The notes beneath the pieces were generated by a model, which saw only the letters and a program-made list of their open reading frames with translations, was not told the origin of the DNA and did no database searches. Positions 9,344-18,403 of a DNA stretch of 64,000 nucleotides are shown here, piece after piece (the first letter of the stretch is position 1; the number at the start of each line of letters is the position of its first letter). Source of the stretch: Shewanella glacialimarina (lineage in GTDB: Bacteria > Pseudomonadota > Gammaproteobacteria > Enterobacterales > Shewanellaceae); assembly GCF_020511155.1 (NCBI RefSeq), contig NZ_CP041216.1:2232001-2296000 (forward strand), written 5' to 3'. Both the position numbers and the translations under genes were made by a program.

Positions 9344-10378
9344 TTAATCCTGTATGTAGTATTTAACGCAGTTTCTACCATCAGATTTTGCCAGGTAAAG
9401 CTGTTTATCCGCACGTGCAAGTAAGGTATCGGCATCATCACCCGTTTTGAAGTTTGAAATACCTATAGATACAGTAACGTGACCAAGATTTTGTTTAGTC
9501 TCTTTACCAATTGTTAGCTGTTTAGCAGATACTCGAGTTCTTAATTTCTCGGCGACAATCACGGCATCACTTATTTTGGTGTCTGGCAACATGATAATGA
9601 ATTCTTCACCGCCATAACGAGCAACGAAATCTTCACCTTTAACAGCATTTTTCAAGGCTAAAGCGACATAAGCTAGCACCTTGTCACCTATCAAATGGCC
9701 ATATGTATCATTAAAGGCTTTAAAATTATCGATATCGATCAGTAATAAGCAGCAGCCAGTTTGCGTTTCTTGAAAAGAGGTGAGTTGCTCTAATGCAAAA
9801 ACTTCATAAGCACGACGATTATTTAATGAGGTTAACTCATCTGTCATTGCCACCTTACTTAAATTTTCCATTTCACCTTTTAAGTTAAGCAGTTCATCAC
9901 CAAGTGTCACAAGATCAGATTTCATTCTATTATTATCAGCAACAACCTGCTCTACTTCTGCCACAATATTGAGTACTAAATCGGCCAACATTTCTGACGA
10001 TGGGTTTTGTTGTAGTTGCTCACTAAACCCGGATAAATTCTCACCAAATGAGGCTGTACCTTCGGTCATTTGATCAATTTTATTAAATAAACTTTTAATT
10101 AGAATATGCGTTTCAATCTGAACATTTTCAATGATTTCAGGGCTACGTTCCTCAATGAAACGATTATAGAGACCCGAGGTAACGCTGGGAGTAAACACGA
10201 CTCCATTGGCAATTAAGCCATCAATAGCTCTTTTTAAATTAAGATTCGATTCGGCAAAATACTCATACCAAATTGCATAATTTTCTGGGGTCACGGGAAT
10301 GTTAAGAGCTGTCATTTTAGGTACGGCGAGTCTAAGAATATCTGCTGTTTGCTCTATATTTTGGTTATGCTGCATCAT
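9344..10378 (-). CDS. Cytoplasmic diguanylate cyclase with helical N-terminal region
   Basis: A 344-residue soluble protein. Residues 1-165 are mostly helical with coiled-coil character near 130-175 and resemble the N-terminal region of many Pseudomonas and Shewanella GGDEF proteins; an opening segment with NYAIWYEYF is typical. The catalytic domain has GGEEF at 256-260 and the substrate segment DIDNFKAFNDTYGH. The inhibitory-site position reads KGED instead of RxxD, so product inhibition may be weak. Two ATG codons are in tandem at the start. The gene faces the previous cyclase and is divergent from ecotin. The input signal is unknown. Confidence 0.87.
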   Translation of the reverse strand: MMQHNQNIEQTADILRLAVPKMTALNIPVTPENYAIWYEYFAESNLNLKRAIDGLIANGVVFTPSVTSGLYNRFIEERSPEIIENVQIETHILIKSLFNKIDQMTEGTASFGENLSGFSEQLQQNPSSEMLADLVLNIVAEVEQVVADNNRMKSDLVTLGDELLNLKGEMENLSKVAMTDELTSLNNRRAYEVFALEQLTSFQETQTGCCLLLIDIDNFKAFNDTYGHLIGDKVLAYVALALKNAVKGEDFVARYGGEEFIIMLPDTKISDAVIVAEKLRTRVSAKQLTIGKETKQNLGHVTVSIGISNFKTGDDADTLLARADKQLYLAKSDGRNCVKYYIQD

Positions 10379-10615
10379 CTACGACTATCCTAATGACATT
10401 ATGACTGGTGTTAATGACTATAATAATGTTATGTCACACTTGTTATAGAAAAACAATTGTTTACGTGTAAATAGGTGTTAATTTGTTACTGGTCGCATCT
10501 GTTATTTATATTATAAAGTTAAAGATTAAATTTAATTTTATTTTTAACGCTTTTGTTATCTCTGTGCGTTTACAATTATATGTTAGGTAAATATTTTGAC
10601 GTCAAAGAGGTTTTT

Positions 10616-11164
10616 ATGAATTATGTATTACCATTATCAGTTGTACTTTTATCAACTAGTCTGTCAATCTCAGCTAATGTGATGGCGACAAGTCCCGTTT
10701 ATCAAGAGCAACTAAATACTCTGTCAGCTAAAACGGATGTGTATACCGCAAGTGATTATGTATCTTCAGAGCAAATTAAGATGTTTCCTAAGCCTGATGA
10801 CAATATGAAACAGCATGTTATAACACTGCCTACGTTATCAAATGAAGACCAGTATATGCTTGAAATCCAGATTGGTCAGAATAAGTTAGTCGATTGTAAT
10901 CGACATAAACTTATGGGTGAAATTGTGCCAAAAACGGTTGAAGGCTGGGGATATAATTACTTTCAGGTAGATAAAATAATGACTGGCCCAAGTACCATGA
11001 TGATGTGCACTGAGCCTAAAACGACTCAGTTTGTGATGTTAGGAGAAAGTATAAAAGAGAATTATGATAGCCGTTTACCCAAAATATACTACTTACCACA
11101 CGATGCACAGCTAAGATATCGCATTTGGCGCGCTGAAACAGCTTTTAGCTTTAGTGGCAACTAA
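10616..11164 (+). CDS. eco: Ecotin, periplasmic serine protease inhibitor
   Basis: A dimeric inhibitor of trypsin-fold serine proteases. After a signal peptide (about 1-24), the conserved ecotin core starts near residue 58. It contains VDCNRH (C94), a segment with KTVEGWGYNY, the reactive loop STMMMC (P1 methionine M128, disulfide cysteine C131) and a C-terminal KYRVWKAE-like strand (here RYRIWRAE). The loop matches the S-T-M-M pattern of E. coli ecotin, the classic broad-specificity site. The open frame extends upstream to 10553, but AAGAGG sits about 6 bases before ATG at 10616 and the signal peptide starts there. The mature N-terminus is about 35 residues longer than in E. coli before the core. 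It is monocistronic. Confidence 0.92.
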   Translation: MNYVLPLSVVLLSTSLSISANVMATSPVYQEQLNTLSAKTDVYTASDYVSSEQIKMFPKPDDNMKQHVITLPTLSNEDQYMLEIQIGQNKLVDCNRHKLMGEIVPKTVEGWGYNYFQVDKIMTGPSTMMMCTEPKTTQFVMLGESIKENYDSRLPKIYYLPHDAQLRYRIWRAETAFSFSGN

Positions 11165-11334
11165 CTCTGTAATATATTGTATTTAAATAAGAATCAAGCT
11201 CGGTTGTTGTAATTTTTGGCGATACTAGTTTGTATTAACGTGTACTCGTTGCTATGTACTCATTAACAGATATTCGCTCACATTGGATATAATAGCCGAG
11301 CATTAAGATAGCGTATGTTAATGCCTATCAATTA

Positions 11335-11610
11335 TTAATATCGTCTTACTCGAACAACTTGCATTGTTTCAACTTTGAAGCCCGCAACAGTCTGCTCTCG
11401 TGGATAATAAGTTAAATTCACTTTTTGACCCGCCAAGCTTTTAAATTTTTTATTACGACGATATTTGAAAGGAACATCAAAACCTTTAATCATTAAGGTT
11501 TGTAATACCCATTCACCCTGCTCTCGCTGAGTATGCGACTCAACCGTCACACCGTCACTGTGGATTAGGTTTGAATGTTTTTTGAGTAACTCATCACTGT
11601 CAGTAGTCAT
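11335..11610 (-). CDS. Conserved hypothetical protein coupled to recQ
   Basis: A 91-residue basic protein that I do not recognise. It has no signal peptide or membrane segment. The C-terminal two thirds are predicted beta-rich, with KYRRNKKFKSL and VNLTYYPRE, which could suit a small barrel or nucleic-acid-binding fold; that is only a suggestion. The start codon overlaps the recQ-family stop in an ATGA arrangement (11607-11610), so translation is probably coupled. A role linked to the helicase is plausible from context only. Confidence 0.6.
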   Translation of the reverse strand: MTTDSDELLKKHSNLIHSDGVTVESHTQREQGEWVLQTLMIKGFDVPFKYRRNKKFKSLAGQKVNLTYYPREQTVAGFKVETMQVVRVRRY

Positions 11611-13568
11611 TTATCCTCCAAAGTGTTTACAACATTTACGATCTCTTGATAGCGCCATTCGCTTAATGCACCATATCCAGCAAGATTTTTAACTTTTAAT
11701 CTGGCAAGAATGGGCACACTCATACCCGCAAGAAACTTTATTAACGTAGAATGAGTGATAGTGATATTTTTAACTTCAACCTGTTGTTTTAATTCAGTTA
11801 TAAACTGAGAAAGTTGATTTTTATCAATTTTTTGGCTTGTTTGGGTAACAGGCAACTTTGCCACTTTACCGTCACACACACTGCAATGATGGCATTCAAT
11901 TGGCGCGTTCATGTCATCAAAGTAACACGCTAAGTTTCGCGACAAACACTTACCTAGCTCGAAGAAACGGACTAACTGGGCAATACGCAGTATCTCTTTA
12001 GTCTCTTTATCTTTAAAATATGTATGCATTTGCGAAGCAATAGAAACCTCAACAATATCTGTCATATTAACATAAAATACTTGAGTCATTTTCTTTGTTT
12101 CTAAAATAATTAATTCTTGCTCGGCTAAGTACTCAAGCGCGGCCACAACTCTTGCTCTGGGCTCATTTGTGGCTTGATGTAATCCATCAAAATCAAGTTG
12201 GCCCCAGATTGTTTTGAACTGAGTATGGTCTAGTATTTTTTGTATAAAAGTGGCTCTAGATGGGTCAAAACGAGCCAGCAAAACCCGCTTATCAACTAAA
12301 AGTTGGTATTTGAAATCTGCAAAATAAGCAAACGTAGGTTGGATAACGCCTTGCAGTTCAAGTTGAACCAATAGAGTTTTCAAAGGCAATGTTTTAATAT
12401 TACAGGCTTTGGATAATGCCAGCTCTTGCATTTCCCATTTGCCGGCTTCATCGGTTTCTGTTTTAATAATGTTGAGTAATTTTTCGATATCTTGCAAATC
12501 AGGCGTATCGGCGTAAACGAAATTTTCAATGGTATTTAAACCATCTAAATTGGCTAACGTGATACAGCTTGATGCTTGCCCATCTCTACCTGCACGACCT
12601 ATTTCTTGACTGTAATTTTCGATTGATTTAGGTAAATCGTAATGAATGACAAAACGAATATCTGACTTATCTATGCCCATACCAAATGCAATAGTGGCTA
12701 CAATGACTTGAATTTGGTTGCTCATAAACTGTTGCTGGATTGACTGCCTAGCTTGGGTATCCATACCAGCATGATAAGCCCGCGCATTGATACCATTGCT
12801 TACTAGCGAGCTGGCCACTTGTTCTGCGGTTTGTTGCAATGTCACATATACAATACCACTGCCAAATAAGGCTTGGATTTGGCAGGTTAATTGTTGTGTC
12901 TTATCCAGCTTAGCAACAGGCACGACCTGTAAGTTAAGGTTGTCTCGATAAAATCCAGTTTGAATGACATGCAAAGCTTCAATGCCAAATCGGTCACACA
13001 TGTCCAGTTTAACTTTCTTGGTTGCTGTCGCGGTTAATAGCAGCACTTGTGGAATAGAAAACATTTGGCAAATTTGCGGTATTTTAAGGTAGTCAGGCCT
13101 AAAATTGTGCCCCCATTCTGAAATACAGTGAGCTTCATCTACCACAAGTTGAGAAATAGTCACTTGGGAGAGGAACTGCCTGAATCTTTCATTTTTAAAC
13201 CGTTCAACCGACACCATCAATATTTTACATTCACCCTGCTTTACCGAGTGCATGACAGATTGAATATCTTGTTGATTAAGACTTGAATCAATACTTGCTG
13301 CGTTTATGACTTTTGATTTAAGAAAAATCAATTGGTCTTGTATTAAGGCAAGTAAAGGGGATATGACCAAAGTAAGATGGGGGAGATTAATTGCACTGAG
13401 TTGATAACAAAGTGACTTACCTGATCCCGTAGGAAATATTGCTAGCGTAGACTGTCCTTGTATAACCTGCTGTATAACCTCTAACTGACCGTCTCTGAAA
13501 GTATCAAAACCAAATTGTTGTTTTAACTGTTGATACAAATATGCTGCACTGTGGCGATCGGTCATCAA
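11607..13568 (-). CDS. RecQ-family ATP-dependent DNA helicase
   Basis: A superfamily 2 3'-5' DNA helicase of 653 residues. Visible are the RecQ motif 0 region (FGFDTFRDGQ), Walker A TGSGKS (47-52), DEAH (144-147), the aromatic-rich segment SEWGHNFRPDY, motif III LTATAT, and motifs V-VI ending in QEIGRAGRDG. A zinc-binding RecQ-C element has cysteines in KCLSRNLAC and HHCSVC. The C-terminus has a winged-helix-like region but no clear HRDC domain. That and the general divergence suggest this is a second RecQ-type helicase rather than the standard recQ orthologue. ATGA overlap links it to the 91-residue gene downstream. Confidence 0.85.
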   Translation of the reverse strand: MMTDRHSAAYLYQQLKQQFGFDTFRDGQLEVIQQVIQGQSTLAIFPTGSGKSLCYQLSAINLPHLTLVISPLLALIQDQLIFLKSKVINAASIDSSLNQQDIQSVMHSVKQGECKILMVSVERFKNERFRQFLSQVTISQLVVDEAHCISEWGHNFRPDYLKIPQICQMFSIPQVLLLTATATKKVKLDMCDRFGIEALHVIQTGFYRDNLNLQVVPVAKLDKTQQLTCQIQALFGSGIVYVTLQQTAEQVASSLVSNGINARAYHAGMDTQARQSIQQQFMSNQIQVIVATIAFGMGIDKSDIRFVIHYDLPKSIENYSQEIGRAGRDGQASSCITLANLDGLNTIENFVYADTPDLQDIEKLLNIIKTETDEAGKWEMQELALSKACNIKTLPLKTLLVQLELQGVIQPTFAYFADFKYQLLVDKRVLLARFDPSRATFIQKILDHTQFKTIWGQLDFDGLHQATNEPRARVVAALEYLAEQELIILETKKMTQVFYVNMTDIVEVSIASQMHTYFKDKETKEILRIAQLVRFFELGKCLSRNLACYFDDMNAPIECHHCSVCDGKVAKLPVTQTSQKIDKNQLSQFITELKQQVEVKNITITHSTLIKFLAGMSVPILARLKVKNLAGYGALSEWRYQEIVNVVNTLEDK

Positions 13569-13589
13569 TATATTCCTAACGTTATCATG

Positions 13590-13958
13590 CTATTTTTGTG
13601 CGGGAAGTTTCCTCGCAATATACTTATTGATCAGTTGAGTTAACTTATCTTCAAAAAACTCTTCAAGTTGGGATAAATCAGCGTCACAGGCTAAAACATA
13701 TTTAGCTGCTTTATCTTTTGTTAATATTTTTCCCGCTAGGCTGTACTGTAGCTCATCTAAACTCTTATCAAATCTGGGGGTGAGCTGCCATTGGCAGATA
13801 TCAGCATTGAGTGACTGTAATGCACGTTCTGCGATGGAGCAAAATATTTCAATATGATCAACGCCATCAGGCCCTAAGCAACCAGGTTCTAGCCGATACA
13901 GTATTACCATTTTGCTATTAACCATGCTTTGACCATGTTCAGTAACGTCATCACCCAT
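13590..13958 (-). CDS. Conserved hypothetical cytoplasmic protein
   Basis: I do not recognise this 122-residue protein. It has no signal peptide or membrane segment. A short N-terminal region precedes a compact alpha/beta-looking part beginning near MVILYRLEPG, with an acidic middle and a lysine-rich end. AAGGA about 9 bases before the first ATG supports the start. It lies 21 bp upstream of the recQ-family gene on the same strand and is probably in the same transcript (this gene, helicase, 91-residue protein). Function unknown. Confidence 0.6.
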   Translation of the reverse strand: MGDDVTEHGQSMVNSKMVILYRLEPGCLGPDGVDHIEIFCSIAERALQSLNADICQWQLTPRFDKSLDELQYSLAGKILTKDKAAKYVLACDADLSQLEEFFEDKLTQLINKYIARKLPAQK

Positions 13959-14047
13959 GAGGAAATATCCTTAATATACCTGCATCAATTCAGTACTATA
14001 ATCTTACTTGTTATTAATTTAGATCGCGAATAAATTAACATTGGTGA

Positions 14048-14809
14048 CTATTTCGCTGCATGTACAGCATCAAGATACTGCTGTTGATAATCACTAATTG
14101 GCGTTAATGTGTCTTTTGCGCGTCGATTTCTACCCAGTAATGATGACTCAACAAACAAGTCGAACCATTTCTGAAGTACGTTACCATTTAAAGGCTCTCC
14201 AGCAGCTTCAAGCGCTAATGCTGCTACTTCAGCAGTGCCTAACTGAAAGTCATGACTGCCTTTTCGAAGTGCATAGGTTGCCAGTATCTCAGGAGAAAAA
14301 GACAACACGGGCATAGTTTGAAGATAAGTACTTTTACGATACATTTTTATGGCTTCACGCCAACTGCCATCAAGCAGCACTAATAAGGGACGCTTGCCCG
14401 CTAATTGCTGCGTGTCAACATGATTGATAACAGGCTGATGACTTTCAATGTACTGCTGAGGAAAAATTAAATAAGGCTGATAGATGGGGTTATCTAAGAG
14501 TGCCAACATTGCTTGAGGCGGATTTGTTCTGTCCCATAAAAAAGCATGAGTGTCTGGAATCAGATCGGCAATTAATCGACCAGAGTTAGTCGGCTTTAAC
14601 ACTTCATCATTATACATTACCAACAAAAAACTCACTGTCGATGTCAGTAACTGTCGTAAAGCACAGGTACAAAATTGCTCACCTAACAGACACAAGTCAC
14701 AACGAACGAGCTTCTTTCCTCTGGCACCAAATGGCTTAGTTGAGAGTGACTTCCTATATAAATAGAGTTGATGAACAGCGTGCTGTGGCGCATTTGACTT
14801 GTCAGTCAT
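14048..14809 (-). CDS. tapT: tRNA-uridine aminocarboxypropyltransferase, DTW family
   Basis: Transfers the 3-amino-3-carboxypropyl group from S-adenosylmethionine to uridine in tRNA (acp3U47 in E. coli, by TapT/YfiP). The N-terminal cysteines C37, C40, C47 and C49 form the CxxC...CxC metal-binding site. The family DTW motif appears here as DGSW (147-150), where DxTW is commoner. A C-terminal LRKGSHDFQLGTAE segment is conserved. The frame extends to GTG at 14818, but ATG at 14809 starts the family-like sequence and follows a GAAAG stretch. It lies downstream of pssA but beyond that gene's terminator. The exact tRNA position modified is assumed from E. coli. Confidence 0.85.
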   Translation of the reverse strand: MTDKSNAPQHAVHQLYLYRKSLSTKPFGARGKKLVRCDLCLLGEQFCTCALRQLLTSTVSFLLVMYNDEVLKPTNSGRLIADLIPDTHAFLWDRTNPPQAMLALLDNPIYQPYLIFPQQYIESHQPVINHVDTQQLAGKRPLLVLLDGSWREAIKMYRKSTYLQTMPVLSFSPEILATYALRKGSHDFQLGTAEVAALALEAAGEPLNGNVLQKWFDLFVESSLLGRNRRAKDTLTPISDYQQQYLDAVHAAK

Positions 14810-14828
14810 AACTTTCACTTATGCAATG

Positions 14829-14861
14829 AAAAAATCACCACTTAGATAAGTGATGATTTTT
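14829..14861 (-). terminator. Rho-independent terminator of pssA
   Basis: On the minus strand, AAAATCATCACTT and AAGTGGTGATTTT pair through a 4-base loop (one G-U wobble), then T2 extends the T-tract to six. The pairing is better on the minus strand, matching termination after pssA before tapT. Confidence 0.75.
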
Positions 14862-14878
14862 AGATAATTAGCTGGCTA

Positions 14879-16192
14879 TTATAAAATACGTTTTAGCAAA
14901 AAGTCTGCTTTTAATCGCCGTATTCGATTCATTATCTTTTGAACCGGCTGCGGGTAAGTACGTAATGCGTCTAATTGACTGTAGTGAAATAAGCGCTCTG
15001 TATATTGCAGAATATGGATTTGCTCATCAATAAACTGTTGCTTCCAGCTGCCGGATTCATCATGTAATAACAGGCCGTTTTCTAGATCTAATGCCCATGC
15101 CCTAGGGTTTAGATTAGAACCGGTTATCAAATGTTTTCTATCATCACAACTGATGCCTTTAAGATGATATGAGTTATGTTCATGCTTCCACAAGTGGATA
15201 CTCAATAGCCCTGATTCAATGGCCCACTGCTGACGTTTGGCAAACTTGCGTAATGACTGCTCATACATATAAGGTAAGGCGCCAATGGTTGAGAAATCTT
15301 TTTCTGGTGGAATATAAAAATCATTGGCGGTTTTATCGCCAACAACAATATCCACTTTGACCCCCTCTTTTAGCTTCTTGTTAATGACTTTAGATAACGC
15401 TGCTGGCGGATTAAAATAGGGCGTACAAATGAAAAGGCGTTTTGATGCACTGTCAACCAAATCAATAATGACTTGATTTAACGTATTGTCTTTTTTTCCA
15501 AGTCCAACAAGTGGCGTGATTCTATTACCAATACGAGTAGATACATATTCATAGTGAGCTTGTGATAAACGGTTTTTAAAATTGCGAATATCATTTTTGT
15601 CACTAACTACTTCGGTTTCAGCTGGCTGTGTTAATGCTGTTACCGCAGGATCGTTAATAATGTAATCTTGGATCATAGTGCGCATACTTTGCGCAAGTTC
15701 AGCACTTTTAATCAGATGATATCGATCAAAACGATATTTATCACCTTGCTGCATATAAATATTATTAATACTTGCACCACTATAAATAACAGTGTCATCA
15801 ATAATAAAGCCTTTTAAGTGCAACACGCCCATAAATTCACGTGATTTTACCGGAACCCCTAAAATATCAATTGGGTATTGTGCTGCAGCGATGGCTTTTC
15901 TATATAAGATATAGTTACCGCTATCACCTTTTTGGCCAATTAAACCTCTTCGAGCCCGATGATAGTCAACCAGCACTTTGACATCGAGTAAAGGGTTATT
16001 GGCTTTGGCTGTTAGTAAAGCCTGTAGCACTTCCCTACCTGCTTCGTCATCTTCAAGGTACAAAGCGGCAATATAAATTGATGTCTTAGCTGACGCGATT
16101 TGACTCATTAACGTTTGTTTAAAATTTTTGGGTGTTAATAACCAATTTAACGCATCAGGCGATAATGAAATTCCACCAAGCTTGTCCAGCAA
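14879..16192 (-). CDS. pssA: CDP-diacylglycerol-serine O-phosphatidyltransferase
   Basis: Makes phosphatidylserine from CDP-diacylglycerol and L-serine, the committed step to phosphatidylethanolamine, at the inner membrane surface. This is the phospholipase-D-type enzyme of gammaproteobacteria, with two HKD motifs: HLKGFIIDD (H125, K127) and HLKGISCDD (about H343). Long stretches such as VGDKTANDFYIP and GSNLNPRAW match E. coli PssA. The longest frame begins at 16237, but an ideal AAGGAGG (16198-16204) sits 5 bases before an in-frame TTG at 16192. That start gives 437 residues, close to E. coli's 451. The Shine-Dalgarno overlaps the stop of the upstream DUF1904 gene, suggesting co-translation. 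Confidence 0.93.
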   Translation of the reverse strand: MLDKLGGISLSPDALNWLLTPKNFKQTLMSQIASAKTSIYIAALYLEDDEAGREVLQALLTAKANNPLLDVKVLVDYHRARRGLIGQKGDSGNYILYRKAIAAAQYPIDILGVPVKSREFMGVLHLKGFIIDDTVIYSGASINNIYMQQGDKYRFDRYHLIKSAELAQSMRTMIQDYIINDPAVTALTQPAETEVVSDKNDIRNFKNRLSQAHYEYVSTRIGNRITPLVGLGKKDNTLNQVIIDLVDSASKRLFICTPYFNPPAALSKVINKKLKEGVKVDIVVGDKTANDFYIPPEKDFSTIGALPYMYEQSLRKFAKRQQWAIESGLLSIHLWKHEHNSYHLKGISCDDRKHLITGSNLNPRAWALDLENGLLLHDESGSWKQQFIDEQIHILQYTERLFHYSQLDALRTYPQPVQKIMNRIRRLKADFLLKRIL

Positions 16193-16202
16193 GGCATCCT
16201 CC

Positions 16203-16535
16203 TTAAAATTGTGTACCATTACGATAGTAACTTTCACGCTCTAAAACATGAAAAATGACAACAATATCTTTAATTGATGATTGTACCGTTAATATGATAT
16301 CGCGAACGGTGTACTCGACAGCATCTTGAATAAGTTTATCACGGGGAAACCAAGATATTTCGATCAACGCGAGTCCCAAAAATGGATTCGCACCACTAAA
16401 TTGCTTTGATTCAATCCACTCTAATGAATAACTACTCTTTGCATTACCACAGAGTAAGGAAAGTTGTTCAAATAATGGTTGGCTGATCTGCTCCGCAACG
16501 TATTGGTTTACACCACGTATTGTAATGTGGGGCAT
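16203..16535 (-). CDS. DUF1904 / tautomerase-fold family protein
   Basis: A 110-residue protein of the DUF1904 family, small relatives of the tautomerase/MIF fold. It opens with PHITIRGV, but the residue after the initiator methionine is the proline expected for a tautomerase catalytic residue only if translation starts at MPHIT (16535). ATG at 16544 and TTG at 16559 are alternatives; GAGA about 8 bases before 16535 favours it. The C-terminal ERESYYRNG is typical of the family. It lies 10 bp upstream of the pssA start and its stop overlaps the pssA ribosome binding site, so they form an operon. No function is established. Confidence 0.75.
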   Translation of the reverse strand: MPHITIRGVNQYVAEQISQPLFEQLSLLCGNAKSSYSLEWIESKQFSGANPFLGLALIEISWFPRDKLIQDAVEYTVRDIILTVQSSIKDIVVIFHVLERESYYRNGTQF

Positions 16536-16764
16536 ATCGTTCATTCTCACTGTGAACAAGTAGGCATAGAAAGTACCGATTTAAAAACTATTGAGCAAGA
16601 AATTTCTGTTAAAACCCCTCATAGCTGTATTTTTAGTAGTTTAAATGTTCATTTTTATGGCGTAGAGTCCGAAATAATTGTAAATTTTTATTTTATACAA
16701 ACCATTTTAAAACGCTTACAATTACCATAATTTACCTAGATTGATTACCTTAAGTTGCTGATAC

Positions 16765-18264
16765 ATGCGTTTACAAAGATTGTTAAACTTTTTCATTACC
16801 GCTTTAATGTTATTTTGCTTAGATAGCTCAGCACAGCAAGCATTAACTCATACGCAAATAGAACAAGGCATTGCTGAAGATCAACTTCATGTTGCTGCAA
16901 TAATGAATTTGATCAAGCCTGAGTCATCACTCATAGCATTAAGTGTTTGGGATTTAGCTGATAATAGAAGCGTATTTCAACAAAATTCAAATGCATTGAT
17001 GAACCCTGCCAGTATACAAAAATTACTAACGGCATTAGTCAGTGCAAAACAACTTGGCCAATCATTTCAATATAGAACTCAGCTTTTAAGCAATCAAAAA
17101 CTCGATATCATAAATGGTATATTGAAAAATGAACTTTATGTTACTTTTTCTGGTGATCCAACTCTAAAGCAACGCCATTTAAACGCCTTGATTAATCAGT
17201 TAAAACAAGCGGGTGTTCACACTGTTAATGGCAACATACATCTTATTGGCCATCACCAAGATCAGCTTCAAGCACCCGGTTGGGTGTGGGATGATTTAGG
17301 TATTTGTTATGCTGCACCTATCTCCAGTTTCATTATTGATAAAAATTGTGTTTTCGCTAGGCTTAGCGCAAATGGTTACAACAAAAAGGCGACCTTAAAA
17401 GTCATGGGGAAAAGACCGATATATGTTGAAAATGAAGCCGTTTTCGCGCCATATCAGCCAAGTGCTATTCCATGCGATTTACAGTTAATAAGAAAAGACA
17501 GTAATCATTTTACTCTTAAAGGTTGTTACGCTGGAGCCAAATCTTTACCGTTAGCCATTGCAATTAACGAACCTCAAGGTTATGCCGTGAATGTTGTTAA
17601 AGCGATTCTTAAGCAACAAAAGATAAGGTTAACCGGCAAAGTTGTTGTTGATACAACACGGACAATATCAAATGATAATTTCCAGCCTATCGCTACGCAT
17701 TTATCTGAACCATTGCCTAAGCTTATTGACGAGATGTTACTTAAATCAGATAACCTGATGGCTGAAGCTTTGTTACGAACAAGCGCCGAAGATTTTACAC
17801 AACAGCCATTAAATTTTAAGCAGACAACACAAGCTTTAGTCGTCATGTTACAGGAATTGGATATTGAGCTTGAAATGGCAAACATTGCCGATGGCTCAGG
17901 ACTTTCTCGCTATAATTTATTATCTGCAGAACATGTTATGGCAGTTTTAAAAGTCATTGCCACTCATCAGGATTACCAATATTTACTCAACAGTCTGCCT
18001 GTTGCCGGAATAAAAGGCACCTTAAAGTACAAGCGTTATTTTAATAAACCACCTTTAAAGCACAAAGTCATGGCAAAAACGGGCAGTATGTTAGGCGTGT
18101 CGAATTTAGCGGGTCAGTTTGAAGCATCTAATGGTAAAAGGTATCTGTTTGTGCTGTTCGAAAATGGTCTTAGTCCGAAAATCCAGCAACAACAAAAAGC
18201 CCCTTTTTCGGCTATTTTATTGCAGAACCTAATGGACATGCCTTTAGTTCATCTATCAAATTAG
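16765..18264 (+). CDS. dacB: D-alanyl-D-alanine carboxypeptidase/endopeptidase (PBP4)
   Basis: A class C, low-molecular-weight penicillin-binding protein that trims and opens peptidoglycan cross-links in the periplasm. The signal peptide is about residues 1-23. The three active-site motifs are intact: SIQK (S83-K86), SDN (328-330) and KTG (438-440). The large insertion between the first two motifs is the PBP4-type extra domains. At 499 residues it matches E. coli PBP4 (477). It is divergent from the DUF1904-pssA pair and ends at a bidirectional terminator. Start is the first ATG, with no strong ribosome binding site. Confidence 0.93.
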   Translation: MRLQRLLNFFITALMLFCLDSSAQQALTHTQIEQGIAEDQLHVAAIMNLIKPESSLIALSVWDLADNRSVFQQNSNALMNPASIQKLLTALVSAKQLGQSFQYRTQLLSNQKLDIINGILKNELYVTFSGDPTLKQRHLNALINQLKQAGVHTVNGNIHLIGHHQDQLQAPGWVWDDLGICYAAPISSFIIDKNCVFARLSANGYNKKATLKVMGKRPIYVENEAVFAPYQPSAIPCDLQLIRKDSNHFTLKGCYAGAKSLPLAIAINEPQGYAVNVVKAILKQQKIRLTGKVVVDTTRTISNDNFQPIATHLSEPLPKLIDEMLLKSDNLMAEALLRTSAEDFTQQPLNFKQTTQALVVMLQELDIELEMANIADGSGLSRYNLLSAEHVMAVLKVIATHQDYQYLLNSLPVAGIKGTLKYKRYFNKPPLKHKVMAKTGSMLGVSNLAGQFEASNGKRYLFVLFENGLSPKIQQQQKAPFSAILLQNLMDMPLVHLSN

Positions 18265-18336
18265 TGCATCTACTAAATTAGTACGTTTACCAAAATATCA
18301 CTCTATTCAGTAGGGTAAAGTCAAATAACAGCCAAC

Positions 18337-18362
18337 AAAAAAGCACCTTTCAGGTGCTTTTT
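18337..18362. terminator. Bidirectional rho-independent terminator
   Basis: AAAAGCACCT, a TTC loop and AGGTGCTTTTT form a GC-rich stem with T-runs on both strands, between convergent dacB and the acyl-CoA dehydrogenase gene. Confidence 0.85.
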
Positions 18363-18403
18363 AAAATTGGTGGTGTTACCTTTGTTAGTACATGATGACT
18401 TTG

